A stretch of 64,000 bases of DNA from Catalinimonas alkaloidigena (GCF_029504655.1 NZ_JAQFIL010000001.1:7102001-7166000), one strand, 5' to 3'; positions 1 through 9,588 are shown, numbered from the stretch's first letter. Notes: a model not told the origin generated them from the letters alone. Translations and numbers: made by a program.

Positions 1-1081
1 ACGCAGCTACTATCAGCAATGAGCCTGCCAGTTCTATTACTTGCGGCTCATCAATATAAAGTGAAGGAAGAAAATATTTGCCTACTACAAAAATGATGGC
101 GGAGGCAGTCATTAGCATCAAGCCCATCAGAAAAGCGCTGAAGCCGGCCCTTCTCATATTGGGGATATCCTGTTTTCCTAATTGGTTACCTACCCTTACG
201 GTAGAAGCCGCAGCAATGCCAGTGACCATCATATAACTAACGGCTGCCATATTAAGCGCAATCTGGTGTGCTGCCAGTGCCTGAGCGCCGAGCCAGCCCA
301 TCATGATAGCTGCACAGCTAAAAGCACCTACCTCAAATACGTACTGGAAACCAGTTGGAATACCCAGTTTTAACATGCGTACCACCAGCTTCTTTTGAAA
401 TTGCTTTAGCTTAAGCCCCTGCTGAAACCAGCTTGCCCGGCTAACATAAATGACTATGGCGATGGCCATAATGACTCTCGAAATAAAAGTCGCCCATCCT
501 GCACCATTAAGCCCCAGGGCTGGAAATCCCAGCTTGCCATAGATCAGCAGATAGTTAAGCAAGATATTCAGGAGGTTGGCACTCAAGGTAATAAACATGG
601 CTGTGCGGGTAAAAGAAAGCCCTTCTGCATATTGCTTGAAAGTCTGGAACAACATAAAAGGCACCAATGAGAGTGTGATGATCAGGAGATAAGGAATGGT
701 GATTTTAACCACCTGCTCAGGCTGCTCCAGATAATACAGCAATGATGATCCAGCCAGCACCAAAAGTCCGAGTAAAAACGCAGCGCATAAATTGATGATG
801 AAGCCGTGACGGAATACCTGACCACTCTTTTGCTTATCGCCTTTCCCGTCAGCTGCAGCCACCAGTGGAGTGATGGCCATAGAGACACCAATGCCAAACA
901 TCAATACCAGCGAAAAAATACTGTTGGCCAGTGACACAGCCGCCAGCGGGTCGGTGCCTAATTCCCCTACCATTACACTATCAGCTACACCAACAGTGAT
1001 ATGCCCAAGTTGGCTTAAAACGATGGGGTAGGCAATGATAAAAGTTGTGCGAAAATGTGTATGTAAAGGTTGTAATGACAT
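1..1081 (-). CDS. MATE family efflux transporter (C-terminus outside window)
   Basis: Reading leftwards from the ATG at 1081, an open frame of about 360 codons runs off the window start without a stop. The N-terminus contains the family pattern of a first helix with PIVLSQLGHITVGVADSVMV, followed by GTDPLAAVSLANS and a long series of hydrophobic segments. This fits the MATE (NorM/DinF-like) family of inner-membrane, cation-driven multidrug exporters with about 12 helices, of which roughly nine or ten are in view. Substrate cannot be told from sequence. It lies 81 bp downstream of the Nudix gene on the same strand and could be cotranscribed with it. The family call is firm; the end of the gene is not visible. 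Confidence 0.88.
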   Translation of the reverse strand, partial: MSLQPLHTHFRTTFIIAYPIVLSQLGHITVGVADSVMVGELGTDPLAAVSLANSIFSLVLMFGIGVSMAITPLVAAADGKGDKQKSGQVFRHGFIINLCAAFLLGLLVLAGSSLLYYLEQPEQVVKITIPYLLIITLSLVPFMLFQTFKQYAEGLSFTRTAMFITLSANLLNILLNYLLIYGKLGFPALGLNGAGWATFISRVIMAIAIVIYVSRASWFQQGLKLKQFQKKLVVRMLKLGIPTGFQYVFEVGAFSCAAIMMGWLGAQALAAHQIALNMAAVSYMMVTGIAAASTVRVGNQLGKQDIPNMRRAGFSAFLMGLMLMTASAIIFVVGKYFLPSLYIDEPQVIELAGSLLIVAA

Positions 1082-1162
1082 GCTTAAAATACACGATCAA
1101 TAAGTATGATCAAATAATAGCCTGATAGTTAACAATCCGGCAGACAAAAAATTCCTTTCTTA

Positions 1163-1711
1163 CTAAAGATTCAAGAGGCGGGCAGCCTTCAATAATCCTG
1201 AAACACTGATTGCGTCAGTGATGCGCCCTTCCATTACCATATCAACAGCTTCTGAAAAAGGAAGCTTCATGATTTCCAGATCTTCAGTTTCGTCAAATTC
1301 GGTGCTCCCTTCTTCCAACTCGCGAGCTATGTACGTAAACCCCTCTTCGTCAGTCACCGAGTTAGAAGTATGGAGACGCATCAGCAAAGTCCAGCTTTTG
1401 GCGGTAAGTCCGGTTTCTTCTTTGAGCTCCCGCCGGGCAGAGTCCAGCGGATCATTGGCTTTGCTACCACCGCCCATAGGTATTTCCCATGAGTATTCAT
1501 CAAGGGTATAACGGTACTGCCCTACGAGCCAGGTGTTTCCTTGATCGTCTATCGGAATGATGCCAATGGCCAGGTTTTTAAAAAGCACTTTACCATATAT
1601 CCCCTCCCCTCCTCGGGGGTTGATCACCTGGTCTTCGTGGACCTCTATCCAAGGGTTCTGGTAAAGCTCCTTACTGCTGATTTGTTTCCAGGGATTGATA
1701 CGCTCTTTCAT
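1163..1711 (-). CDS. Nudix hydrolase (ADP-ribose pyrophosphatase-like)
   Basis: A 182-residue protein of the Nudix superfamily, which hydrolyses nucleoside diphosphates linked to another moiety. The Nudix helix is seen as GGGSKANDPLDSARRELKEE followed by TGL, giving the metal-binding REL-KEE-TG core. The residues before it (NTWLVGQYRYTLDEYSWEIP) resemble ADP-ribose/ADP-sugar pyrophosphatases (NudF-like), so ADP-ribose or a sugar nucleotide is the likely but unproven substrate. The ATG at 1711 is chosen over a TTG two codons upstream. The MATE gene follows after 81 bp, and the TrmH-type methyltransferase lies 192 bp upstream on the same strand. Confidence 0.87.
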   Translation of the reverse strand: MKERINPWKQISSKELYQNPWIEVHEDQVINPRGGEGIYGKVLFKNLAIGIIPIDDQGNTWLVGQYRYTLDEYSWEIPMGGGSKANDPLDSARRELKEETGLTAKSWTLLMRLHTSNSVTDEEGFTYIARELEEGSTEFDETEDLEIMKLPFSEAVDMVMEGRITDAISVSGLLKAARLLNL

Positions 1712-1903
1712 GCACAATATATTTTTCCGTTTATAAGCAACTTGCTCGTCTAGTTAATTCGATAAGATTTTTAACGGAGCACAAATATAATGCAACGTAA
1801 ATGGCAGCCTGTAGTTTTGGCAAATTTGAGGAAATAAGGCTCTCTTGCTAAGCGGTCCAGCGCTTGGATGAAGTTATTTTTTGAAGGTTTTAGAGAAAGA
1901 ATC

Positions 1904-2434
1904 TTAGTCGACCAGCTTTTTGAAAAAATCCCACATCACAATACCGATACTGACCGAAATATTGAGAGAGTGCTTCGTACCAAACTGGGGAATTTCCAGA
2001 CAAGTGTCTGCTTTTTCCACAACCTCATCTGCAATACCAAAAACTTCATTGCCGAATACCAGGCAGTATTTATTATCTCTGTAAGGAAGAAAATCCTGTA
2101 GAGGGACTCCTTCATCTACCTGCTCCACACATAAGATTTTGAATCCCTCTTCTTTAAGCTCTTCAATTAGTTCAACAGTTTTTTCGCGGTATTCCCAACT
2201 TACCGCGTCCGTAGCACCTAAAGCTGTTTTGTTAATTTCGCGGTGAGGAGGCGTGGCCGTAATACCACATAGAAAAATTTTTTCTATCAGAAAGGCATCT
2301 GCTGTACGGAAGGCAGAGCCTACATTATTCATGCTCCGGATATTATCCAGTACAATCACGATCGGATGTTTCTTTTTGGCCTTAAACTCTTCCAGGCTAA
2401 GGCGTTCCAGTTCTTCGTTCTTAAGTTTTCTCAT
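1904..2434 (-). CDS. SpoU/TrmH-family RNA 2'-O-methyltransferase
   Basis: A 176-residue SPOUT methyltransferase that would transfer a methyl group from S-adenosylmethionine to a ribose 2'-hydroxyl of tRNA or rRNA in the cytoplasm. The three SpoU motifs are visible: motif 1 around NIRSMNNVGSAFRTADAF, motif 2 around LVFGNEVFGI, and motif 3 as SLNISVSIGIVMW, which together form the trefoil-knot cofactor site. The protein is short, a catalytic domain without an N-terminal RNA-binding extension. The ATG at 2434 gives the usual MRKL N-terminus; another in-frame ATG lies at 2449. The gene is divergent from mutS, with 242 bp between the two starts. The exact target nucleotide cannot be assigned. Confidence 0.87.
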   Translation of the reverse strand: MRKLKNEELERLSLEEFKAKKKHPIVIVLDNIRSMNNVGSAFRTADAFLIEKIFLCGITATPPHREINKTALGATDAVSWEYREKTVELIEELKEEGFKILCVEQVDEGVPLQDFLPYRDNKYCLVFGNEVFGIADEVVEKADTCLEIPQFGTKHSLNISVSIGIVMWDFFKKLVD

Positions 2435-2616
2435 GTATGCGCAGATCATTGCTCCACTCCAAAGCCTGAGGTCTTTTCTAGTTCTAGTCAGATGTACCCA
2501 ACAGGTACTGTGCTTAGTAGTGGTAGCTGGTTTTGGCTAAATAGTGAATATATAAGATATTGAGCTGAAGACAATGAATATAAAAATTTATCTACACTTA
2601 TGAAGTATGAATTGTT

Positions 2617-2647
2617 TTTGCTGAGGAAAGGCTTCTTATTATTTTTG
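2617..2647 (+). promoter_or_regulatory. Bacteroidota-type promoter of mutS
   Basis: TTTG at 2617-2620 followed after 19 bp by TATTTTTG at 2640-2647 matches the -33 (TTTG) and -7 (TAnnTTTG) elements of the Bacteroidota primary sigma factor. The predicted start of transcription near 2654 leaves a leader of about 23 nt before the ATG at 2677. Both boxes and their spacing are seen in the sequence; promoter activity is inferred. Confidence 0.55.
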
Positions 2648-2676
2648 TAAAATCTCCAGTTAAAAAAAACACAAAT

Positions 2677-5307
2677 ATGCCGGGTGCTAAAGCTAAAGAA
2701 GACAGCAAGGACGCAAAAAAAGTGACACCACTTATGAAACAGTACAATGCTGTTAAAGGCAAGTATCCCGGTGCATTACTGTTGTTCAGGGTAGGAGATT
2801 TCTACGAAACTTTCGGGGAAGACGCGATTACCACCAGCAGAGTACTGGACATTGTACTGACCAAACGTGCAAATGGCTCTGCCTCGGAGGTTGAGCTGGC
2901 AGGCTTTCCTCATCACGCATTGGATAATTATCTGACCAAACTGGTGCGGGCCGGTTATCGCGTTGCGATCTGTGATCAGCTGGAAGATCCAAAATTTGCA
3001 AAAGGTGTAGTTAAGAGAGGTGTCACAGAATTGGTTACTCCCGGCCTTTCCTTTAATGATAATGTGTTGGATCGCAAGCGAAACAATTATCTTGCTTCCC
3101 TGCACTTCGAAAAAGATAAGATAGGTATAGCCCTCCTGGACTTGTCTACCGGAGAATTTATCACCTCCTGTGGTACAGTTACTTATATAGAAAAGCTGCT
3201 GCAGAGCTTTAACCCGGCAGAGGTTATTTATTGCAAGAAAGACAGAAAAGTTTATGAAGAGCTTTTCCGTGATCAGTATAATACTTATCGTCTAGAAGAC
3301 TGGCTCTTTACGCACGATTACGCTTACGAAAGGCTCACAAAGCACTTTAATACGCAATCGCTGAAAGGTTTTGGTGTAGAAAATCTGACTGAAGGGATTA
3401 TAGCTGCCGGGGCAGTGCTCTATTACCTGGAAGAGACAGAGCATCGAGAAATCAAGCATATATCCTCCCTTGCCCGTATCGAGGAAGAGAAATACGTTTG
3501 GCTGGATAAATTTACCATTCGTAACCTGGAACTGATTTTTCCCCAGCACGAGGGGGGTGTTCCACTGATTGATGTACTGGATAAAACATGTACACCCATG
3601 GGTGCCAGATTGCTTAAAAAGTGGATTGTGCTTCCTTTGAAGTCTAAAACAGCAATAGAAGAGCGGCTACATACGGTTGAAGCTTTACTGGAGCAGGAAG
3701 AAATGCGCAAGCAGATTATCCAATACCTGAAGACCATCGGTGATCTGGAAAGACTTATCTCCAAAGTTGCGGCGGGAAGAATCAATCCGCGGGAGATGAT
3801 ACAGCTCAAAAGGGCTATCAAACATAGTATACCCGTCAAACAATTATTGGCTTCACTGGAAATCCCACAGCTCAAGAAACTGGCGGATCAACTGCATACC
3901 TGCGAATACATACTGGATAAAATTGAGCGTGAACTCCGGGATGATCCTCCACTGGTCACCAATCAGGGAGGCTTAATCAGGGAAGGTATACATGAAGAGC
4001 TGGATGAACTCAATAAAATTGCCTACTCTGGCAAAGATTATCTGGAGCAAGTTCGTCAGCGAGAAATACAAAATACGGGCATTAGCTCGCTCAAGCTATC
4101 TTACAATAAGGTGTTTGGTTATTACCTGGAGGTTAGCAATGCCCACAAAAACAAGGTGCCTTCCGACTGGATCAGAAAACAAACCTTAGTAAATGCTGAG
4201 CGCTATATTACTGAGGAACTCAAAACTTACGAAGAAAAAATCCTGCATGCCGAAGAAAAGCTAACTCACATTGAGCAGAAACTTTATCAGGATTTAGTGC
4301 TGGCAACGACTGAGTTTGTAACGCAGATTCAGCAGAACGCCCGTACCCTGGCAGTAGTAGATTGCCTTTCTTCCTTCGCACAGATTGCCTATCAAAGCCA
4401 CTATACTAAACCAAAATTAGCAGATGATGATGTAATAGATATCAAAGAAGGAAGGCATCCGGTAATAGAAAAGCAGATGACACCCGGGGAGAACTATGTG
4501 CCTAATGACATTTATCTGGATAATGAAAAGCAGCAGATCATCATCATCACCGGACCCAATATGGCAGGTAAGTCAGCCCTGCTTCGTCAGACTGCACTGA
4601 TTGTACTAATGGCGCAGATGGGTTCATTTGTACCGGCTGCCCATGCGCAAATCGGGATTGTAGATAAAGTGTTTACCCGTGTAGGTGCTTCCGACAACCT
4701 GGCCAAGGGAGAGTCTACATTTATGGTAGAAATGATAGAGACCGCCAGTATTATTAACAACCTCAGTAGTCGTAGTCTGTTGCTAATGGATGAGATCGGT
4801 CGGGGTACCAGTACCTATGATGGGATTTCTATTGCCTGGTCAATAGTAGAGTATCTGCATAACCACCCGCGCTTTCAGGCCAAAACGCTCTTTGCTACAC
4901 ACTATCATGAGTTGAATCAGCTTTCTTCCAATTTCGCAAGGATCAAAAATTACAATGTGGCAGTAAAGGAAGTAGGGAATAAGATTTTGTTTCTGCGCAA
5001 GCTAAAAGAAGGAGGTAGCGAACATAGCTTTGGTATCCATGTAGCACAGATGGCAGGCATGCCGCAGCAGGTGGTAATGCGTGCGAATGAAATTATGCAT
5101 CACCTGGAAAAAGATAAAATCAATGGAAAAGGAACGCAACAGATGAAAGATATTCCTAAGCAGCAAAATTTTCAACTTTCATTATTTGATGCAGACCCAA
5201 AGTTTATCAAAATTAAAGAAATGCTGGAGAAGACAGACATCAATACCGTCTCGCCAGTGGAAGCACTACTAAAGCTCAATGAGCTGCAGCTGATTATGAA
5301 ATCATAG
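2677..5307 (+). CDS. mutS: DNA mismatch repair protein MutS
   Basis: An 876-residue MutS, the usual length for the family, which recognises mismatches and small loops and then recruits MutL. The N-terminal mismatch-binding domain begins with TPLMKQYNAVKGKYPGALLL and has the mismatch-wedging motif FYETF (GDFYETFGEDA). The core, lever and clamp domains follow, then the ABC-type ATPase: Walker A GPNMAGKS near residue 627, Walker B with DEIGRGTSTYDG near 705, and the ATHYHEL segment. The C-terminal SPVEALLKLNELQ is typical of MutS1. The Walker A has Ala-Gly where many MutS have Gly-Gly, which should still bind nucleotide. Its partner mutL is also in this window, about 20 kb away. Preceded by a recognisable promoter. 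Confidence 0.98.
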   Translation: MPGAKAKEDSKDAKKVTPLMKQYNAVKGKYPGALLLFRVGDFYETFGEDAITTSRVLDIVLTKRANGSASEVELAGFPHHALDNYLTKLVRAGYRVAICDQLEDPKFAKGVVKRGVTELVTPGLSFNDNVLDRKRNNYLASLHFEKDKIGIALLDLSTGEFITSCGTVTYIEKLLQSFNPAEVIYCKKDRKVYEELFRDQYNTYRLEDWLFTHDYAYERLTKHFNTQSLKGFGVENLTEGIIAAGAVLYYLEETEHREIKHISSLARIEEEKYVWLDKFTIRNLELIFPQHEGGVPLIDVLDKTCTPMGARLLKKWIVLPLKSKTAIEERLHTVEALLEQEEMRKQIIQYLKTIGDLERLISKVAAGRINPREMIQLKRAIKHSIPVKQLLASLEIPQLKKLADQLHTCEYILDKIERELRDDPPLVTNQGGLIREGIHEELDELNKIAYSGKDYLEQVRQREIQNTGISSLKLSYNKVFGYYLEVSNAHKNKVPSDWIRKQTLVNAERYITEELKTYEEKILHAEEKLTHIEQKLYQDLVLATTEFVTQIQQNARTLAVVDCLSSFAQIAYQSHYTKPKLADDDVIDIKEGRHPVIEKQMTPGENYVPNDIYLDNEKQQIIIITGPNMAGKSALLRQTALIVLMAQMGSFVPAAHAQIGIVDKVFTRVGASDNLAKGESTFMVEMIETASIINNLSSRSLLLMDEIGRGTSTYDGISIAWSIVEYLHNHPRFQAKTLFATHYHELNQLSSNFARIKNYNVAVKEVGNKILFLRKLKEGGSEHSFGIHVAQMAGMPQQVVMRANEIMHHLEKDKINGKGTQQMKDIPKQQNFQLSLFDADPKFIKIKEMLEKTDINTVSPVEALLKLNELQLIMKS

Positions 5308-5338
5308 TTTGCTAACGATTTCATATCCAAAATAAAAA

Positions 5339-5364
5339 GCCAGCCTTACATAAGCAGGGCTGGC
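5339..5364 (-). terminator. Rho-independent terminator after the NIPSNAP gene
   Basis: A 7-bp perfect stem (GCCAGCC at 5339-5345 with GGCTGGC at 5358-5364) is followed on the minus strand by a T-rich run (TTTTTATTTT). It lies 28 bp beyond the stop of the NIPSNAP gene. It also sits between convergent mutS and the NIPSNAP gene, but only the minus-strand side has the U-tract. Confidence 0.7.
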
Positions 5365-5391
5365 ATACTCTTTACGGTTACTGTACAATTT

Positions 5392-6177
5392 TTAAATCTG
5401 CGAATAGCTGGTAGGGACCAAAAATGTGCGCTTAACCTGAGAAACAGTATTGGCGTATTTTTCCATACCTGATACTTCTTTCCAATCAGGATGTGCGCTA
5501 AACTTCTTCCAGTTGCGGTCACGCTCTTCCAGATTATCGAAAACCAGCATATATATAAGATTAGGCAAATCCTGCCCTACCATCGTTTTTCCGAAAAAGA
5601 CAGGATCGAGGCCGGTTTTGTAGAAAATGTCCATTTCATCCTCGTTAAACATCTCTATCTTACGTACACCAGCTTCTTCACTAAAGCTTTCGTAATCTCT
5701 CAGCTCAAATATGCGCTCTCCCTTTTCGGGGACTTTTAGCTTGGGTATAACGTCAAAAGCTTCTAACAGGTAATTATGCATGCGAATAAAGTTCAGGTTG
5801 TCCGGCGTGGCTGCCATATAATTCTGACTATTATCCTGATACACTTTCTGTTTTTTTATTTTTTCTTCTGCACTAGCAAACTCCTCCAGAGACTGATAAG
5901 GGATGAGCATGAATAGCTTTGGAGGGTGAGACATACCCATTTCGGTGAATACCCCAACATTCTCAATACCAATATTGTTGAGAGCAGGAATTACAGCTTT
6001 GCTAAGATATTCTTCAAAGGTGGATAATTTTCCTCCTGATTTCAGCTCGTATACTCTAAGCTCATAATATTCCTTTGAGGATTGTTGTTGTTCAGCAGCT
6101 ATGCTGCTTGCGCTGCCTGCCGCTGTAGTTGCAGCCAGTGTAGCTAGTGTGTTTTTGACAAAGGATCGTCTTTTCAT
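5392..6177 (-). CDS. Tat-exported NIPSNAP family protein
   Basis: A 261-residue protein. The N-terminus MKRRSFVKNTLATLAATTAA is a twin-arginine signal (RRSFVK) with a short hydrophobic stretch, so export in folded form is predicted. Two NIPSNAP-type ferredoxin-like domains follow, the first from YYELRVYELKSGG (about residue 37), the second from IFELRDYESFSEEAG (about residue 160). The family is often found in Bacteroidota as secreted dimeric alpha-beta-barrel proteins, but its biochemical role is not established. Its ATG overlaps the stop of the upstream hybrid kinase in an ATGA arrangement, so it is probably translated with that kinase. A terminator follows the stop. Function is left open. 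Confidence 0.85.
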   Translation of the reverse strand: MKRRSFVKNTLATLAATTAAGSASSIAAEQQQSSKEYYELRVYELKSGGKLSTFEEYLSKAVIPALNNIGIENVGVFTEMGMSHPPKLFMLIPYQSLEEFASAEEKIKKQKVYQDNSQNYMAATPDNLNFIRMHNYLLEAFDVIPKLKVPEKGERIFELRDYESFSEEAGVRKIEMFNEDEMDIFYKTGLDPVFFGKTMVGQDLPNLIYMLVFDNLEERDRNWKKFSAHPDWKEVSGMEKYANTVSQVKRTFLVPTSYSQI

Positions 6178-8555
6178 GATCTGTGGTTCTCGATTTCTTG
6201 TTTTAGGTGTGTTATAAAGTTGTTAAAGTGTTGCCTGAGCACAGGAATAAGGTCTTCAAAAGAAGGGTTTTGCGCTTCAAATTGTATTTTAATGTCATTA
6301 ATTACCTCTTCCATATGCTCTAAACGCATAAGCTTCATATAAGACATTACTTTATGATTGTGACTTCGGAAAAGCTCTTCGTTATTCCCTTCCAGAGCGT
6401 CTATGATGAAGGCCTTGCTATTTTCTGTAAGTTTTAATATTTGCTCTAATATCTTGATGTAATCTACAGGGTCATTTACATAAAGCGCTTTTAGCTGAGA
6501 GAAATCAGGTGTATCAAGACTAACATCAGCGGTTAACACTTCGCCTTCTTGTTCGGTCTTACCAGAATCGGTTACCATTTTGGTATTCACGATATTGGAG
6601 AAGTAACGGAGCTTGTGGTGTAAATCTTTCGGATTAATAGGCTTGGCAATATAATCGTCCATTCCATTTTCCCTTATGCGTAGCCGTGTACGGTCAGAGA
6701 CAGAGGCTGACAAAGCGAGGATAGGGATATTACTATAATGAGGATCTTTTAGCTTTCTGATTTCCTGGGCAGCTTCAAAACCATCCATCTCGGGCATTTG
6801 TATATCCATCAGAATAAGATCATAGTGATTTTGTTTTACCTTTTCCAGAGCTTCCAGGCCATTGAGGGCAGTGTCTAGTTGAATATGCCAGGTATCACAT
6901 AAGCCTTCCATTAAGAACTGATTAGGGATAACATCCTCAACATACAGAACTTTTAAGCCCTCCAAAGGCTGAAACTCATGTATGAAGCTTTGGTCACTTT
7001 CCCTACTGAAAGGTGCTGAATCAGGTACTTTTTTGAAGGGAAGTCTGACCTGGAAAGTGGTTCCTTTACCTTCTTCGCTGTGGAGTACGATCTCTCCTCC
7101 AAACAAATCTACTAACTTCTTCACAATGGATAAGCCCAAACCGGTGCCACCAAAATAACGTGAAGTGCGCTGGCTAGCCTGCTTGTAAGGGTCAAAAATA
7201 ATGTCTTGCTTCTCTTTGGCAATACCGATGCCGGTATCAGCTACCTCAAAAAGAATAGTATACTCTTGCTCAGTCTCAGCATCTACATAGATACTGAGGA
7301 TAACTTGTCCCTCTTCAGTAAATTTGATGGCATTATTTAGCAGGTTGTTCAGGATTTGACCCAGGCGATTTACATCACCATTAAGCATGCCGGGAAGTTC
7401 TTCTTCCAGTAAAGTACGAAACAGCAAGCCTTTCTCATGGGCAAGTGTTTTGTAAGTCATCTTAATGCCTTGTATAAACTCTTTGAGATTAAAATCATCC
7501 TCTGCAAAGCCCAGCTTGCCTGCCTCAATTTTAGAGTAGTCTAATACATCGTTGATAAGTGCGGTGAGACTTTCGCCAGAAAACTTGAGTGTTTGCAGTA
7601 ATTTGGTTTGGTCTGCACGTGGAGTACCCTGAAGCATCAGATGTGTCATCCCTAGTACGGCATTAAGCGGGGTCCGAATCTCATGACTCATAGTAGACAA
7701 AAACTCTTCCCTGTTTTTCAGGGTCTGCTCTGCTTCTTCTCGTGCTTCTTCCAGTCTTTCTTCATTCTCCTTAAGCTCGCTGATGTCAGAAATACGCAGT
7801 AATGCGAAGCTTTGGCGAGAAGTTTGGAAAAAGGAAACGGCAACATTGGCCCAGAACGTTTTTTGCTCCCGGCTGACACAGCGTATATTTTGCTGAAAAG
7901 CTTTTGTGTGCAGCAATGCGCTTTTCAGAGGTTGTAAATCGGTAGAGTTATCGAATAAGTTTTGGAAATGCTTCTCTTCCAGATCTTTTTCAGAGGTTTC
8001 AAAAACCTCCAGAAATTTCTTGTTTACCTGCTTGATGGTTAATGCTGGCAATTCTACCAATGCGATGGCATCTGCCAGATAATCAAATACATTGGCAAAT
8101 AAAGAAGCAGGGTCAGTTACTGATTCGGCAGGAGGAATACGCTTTAAGAGCACCAGAAATGAAGCGGCCTCATCTTGAGCCGATTCATCTAAAGCTCTAA
8201 AGTCAAGCTCAAGTTCCAGTGTCTCTCCCGATTTGGTCATGAAACGGCTTCTGAAATTTTTTAAGGGGACTTTAAAAGCGTTTTGAAAGCGAGCTTCTGC
8301 ATCGGCACGGTCATCAGCATGTATAATACTTTCAAGTCTATGCCCTTCTAGTTCATCCTGGGTATAGCCGAGCATCTGCCGTATTGAGGGGCTGATATAT
8401 TTGATGCTAAGGTCTTTTTGGAAAAAGCATACAATCTCATCCACATATTCTGCAATGAGTTTGAGATATTGAGGTGCTGACTGAAAATCGGTCAACGCCT
8501 GTTCATCCCAAGCGGTAGAGTCTGACAGTAGTGTGGGTTTGTTGCCCTTGCGCAT
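6174..8555 (-). CDS. Hybrid histidine kinase (PAS-PAS-HisKA-HATPase-REC-HPt), probably the 3' part of a frameshifted gene
   Basis: From the ATG at 8555 this reads 793 residues. In order: PAS (about 35-140), a second PAS (about 150-260), a coiled coil, HisKA with STMSHEIRTPLNAV (acceptor His 291), HATPase with N box NNLLNNAIKF, G1 DTGIGI and G2 GTGLGLSIV, receiver with LMDIQMP (Asp 584) and Lys 638 in AKPI, and a C-terminal HPt-like helix bundle with RSHNHKVMS (His 732). All phosphorelay residues are present. No membrane segment is seen, so a soluble sensor is likely. The upstream PAS ORF (8503-9561) overlaps it in another frame, and dropping one base from the GGG run at 8507-8509 joins the two smoothly. 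The NIPSNAP gene starts within its stop codon. Confidence 0.88.
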   Translation of the reverse strand: MRKGNKPTLLSDSTAWDEQALTDFQSAPQYLKLIAEYVDEIVCFFQKDLSIKYISPSIRQMLGYTQDELEGHRLESIIHADDRADAEARFQNAFKVPLKNFRSRFMTKSGETLELELDFRALDESAQDEAASFLVLLKRIPPAESVTDPASLFANVFDYLADAIALVELPALTIKQVNKKFLEVFETSEKDLEEKHFQNLFDNSTDLQPLKSALLHTKAFQQNIRCVSREQKTFWANVAVSFFQTSRQSFALLRISDISELKENEERLEEAREEAEQTLKNREEFLSTMSHEIRTPLNAVLGMTHLMLQGTPRADQTKLLQTLKFSGESLTALINDVLDYSKIEAGKLGFAEDDFNLKEFIQGIKMTYKTLAHEKGLLFRTLLEEELPGMLNGDVNRLGQILNNLLNNAIKFTEEGQVILSIYVDAETEQEYTILFEVADTGIGIAKEKQDIIFDPYKQASQRTSRYFGGTGLGLSIVKKLVDLFGGEIVLHSEEGKGTTFQVRLPFKKVPDSAPFSRESDQSFIHEFQPLEGLKVLYVEDVIPNQFLMEGLCDTWHIQLDTALNGLEALEKVKQNHYDLILMDIQMPEMDGFEAAQEIRKLKDPHYSNIPILALSASVSDRTRLRIRENGMDDYIAKPINPKDLHHKLRYFSNIVNTKMVTDSGKTEQEGEVLTADVSLDTPDFSQLKALYVNDPVDYIKILEQILKLTENSKAFIIDALEGNNEELFRSHNHKVMSYMKLMRLEHMEEVINDIKIQFEAQNPSFEDLIPVLRQHFNNFITHLKQEIENHRS

Positions 8556-9561
8556 TGTAAAACTTATCCAGCATGACCCGCATAGGCACAAAGCTGTTAT
8601 CCTGCTTAACTCTGCACTGATATTGCAAACTAACGATTCCGTTTAGTATTGTCTCTTCTCGGGCATAACGCAAACGCTGCTGGTCTGACGGATGTAGCAT
8701 GTCAATAAAATTCTTGCCCTGATACATATCAATATCAAGTAAGGAAGTAGTAGCAGGGCTGATATAATTGATCTTGCCTTGAGCATCTAACAACAGAAGT
8801 GCTGCCTGGCTTGAAAGCTCTGGAGCAGGAGAGGAAATAGGAGGCTCATATTCAGCCCCTTTTTCATAAGCAATCAGGCGGTTTAGGTTTCCCTGTGTGT
8901 CAAAAGTTCTTTTTACAATATTCTGGACCTGCACGAGTTCGCCATTACTCTGGTAGGCGCAATATGTGTAAGTTTTTAAAGCAACGCGTTCCTTGGTATC
9001 CTGCTCTATTTCCTGTAGGATACGCGCTTTATCTTCATCAGCTACAAGTGCCACAAATCCGCCCACGCCGATATACTCAGCCTGACGATAGCCATAGAGT
9101 TGGCGTACTGCGGGGTTAACGTATAAACATTGTAGTTGGGCATTGTAGAGCGAAACTATATGAGGAACATTGTCCGCCAATAGTTTATAGTTGAGGCTTA
9201 ATGCATCTTCGCTAGCGGCCAGGGCTTCAATCACCATCATGTAGATATCACCTTTTTCGTGTGTTATTGAACTAAGCAGAAAGCTGGCCGGCAACAGTTG
9301 TTCATCCTGCCTGATGATGAAAGCTTTTTGTTCTAAAGTCTGGGATGAAAAACCAGGTTTATGCGAGAGGAAGTTTCGCAAATTTTGATGAATGTCTTGC
9401 TCTATCAGATCAAATATACTTTTGCCTTCGGCTTCTGCTGAAGTGTACTGAAACAAACGACTGGCAGTAGAATTAAAATAAATGATACTCCCTTGCTTGT
9501 CAAAGATGACAACTGCTTCTGAGGTATCATTGAATATTTCATTAAGTCTGCCTTTATCCAT
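8503..9561 (-). CDS. PAS-domain ORF, probably the 5' part of the frameshifted hybrid kinase
   Basis: From the ATG at 9561 this reads 352 residues of PAS domains without any output domain. The first PAS starts at residue 5 (IFNDTSEAVVIFDKQGSIIY), a second around 125-235 (LLADNVPHIVSLYNAQLQCL), and a third around 250-345 (ALLLLDAQGKINYISPATTS). The third ends with TTVRLYRLG directly at the stop. The stop lies inside the start region of the kinase ORF, shifted by one base. Skipping one G in the GGG near 8507-8509 gives VRLYRLDEQALTDF, continuing into the kinase. The neighbouring paralog at 9799-11277 starts with the same kind of PAS and continues straight into a kinase core, which supports a single ancestral gene of about 1,140 residues. 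An independent PAS protein remains possible. Confidence 0.75.
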   Translation of the reverse strand: MDKGRLNEIFNDTSEAVVIFDKQGSIIYFNSTASRLFQYTSAEAEGKSIFDLIEQDIHQNLRNFLSHKPGFSSQTLEQKAFIIRQDEQLLPASFLLSSITHEKGDIYMMVIEALAASEDALSLNYKLLADNVPHIVSLYNAQLQCLYVNPAVRQLYGYRQAEYIGVGGFVALVADEDKARILQEIEQDTKERVALKTYTYCAYQSNGELVQVQNIVKRTFDTQGNLNRLIAYEKGAEYEPPISSPAPELSSQAALLLLDAQGKINYISPATTSLLDIDMYQGKNFIDMLHPSDQQRLRYAREETILNGIVSLQYQCRVKQDNSFVPMRVMLDKFYNAQGQQTHTTVRLYRLG

Positions 9562-9588
9562 TTTCAAGGTACAGAGGATTTTTCCTCA

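Noticed and set aside
1400..1480. Missing Glu in the Nudix box (Asn at the GX5E position)
   Set aside because: The metal-binding REL-KEE core is intact and many ADP-sugar pyrophosphatase-like Nudix proteins vary at the first Glu and spacing, so no unusual function is implied.
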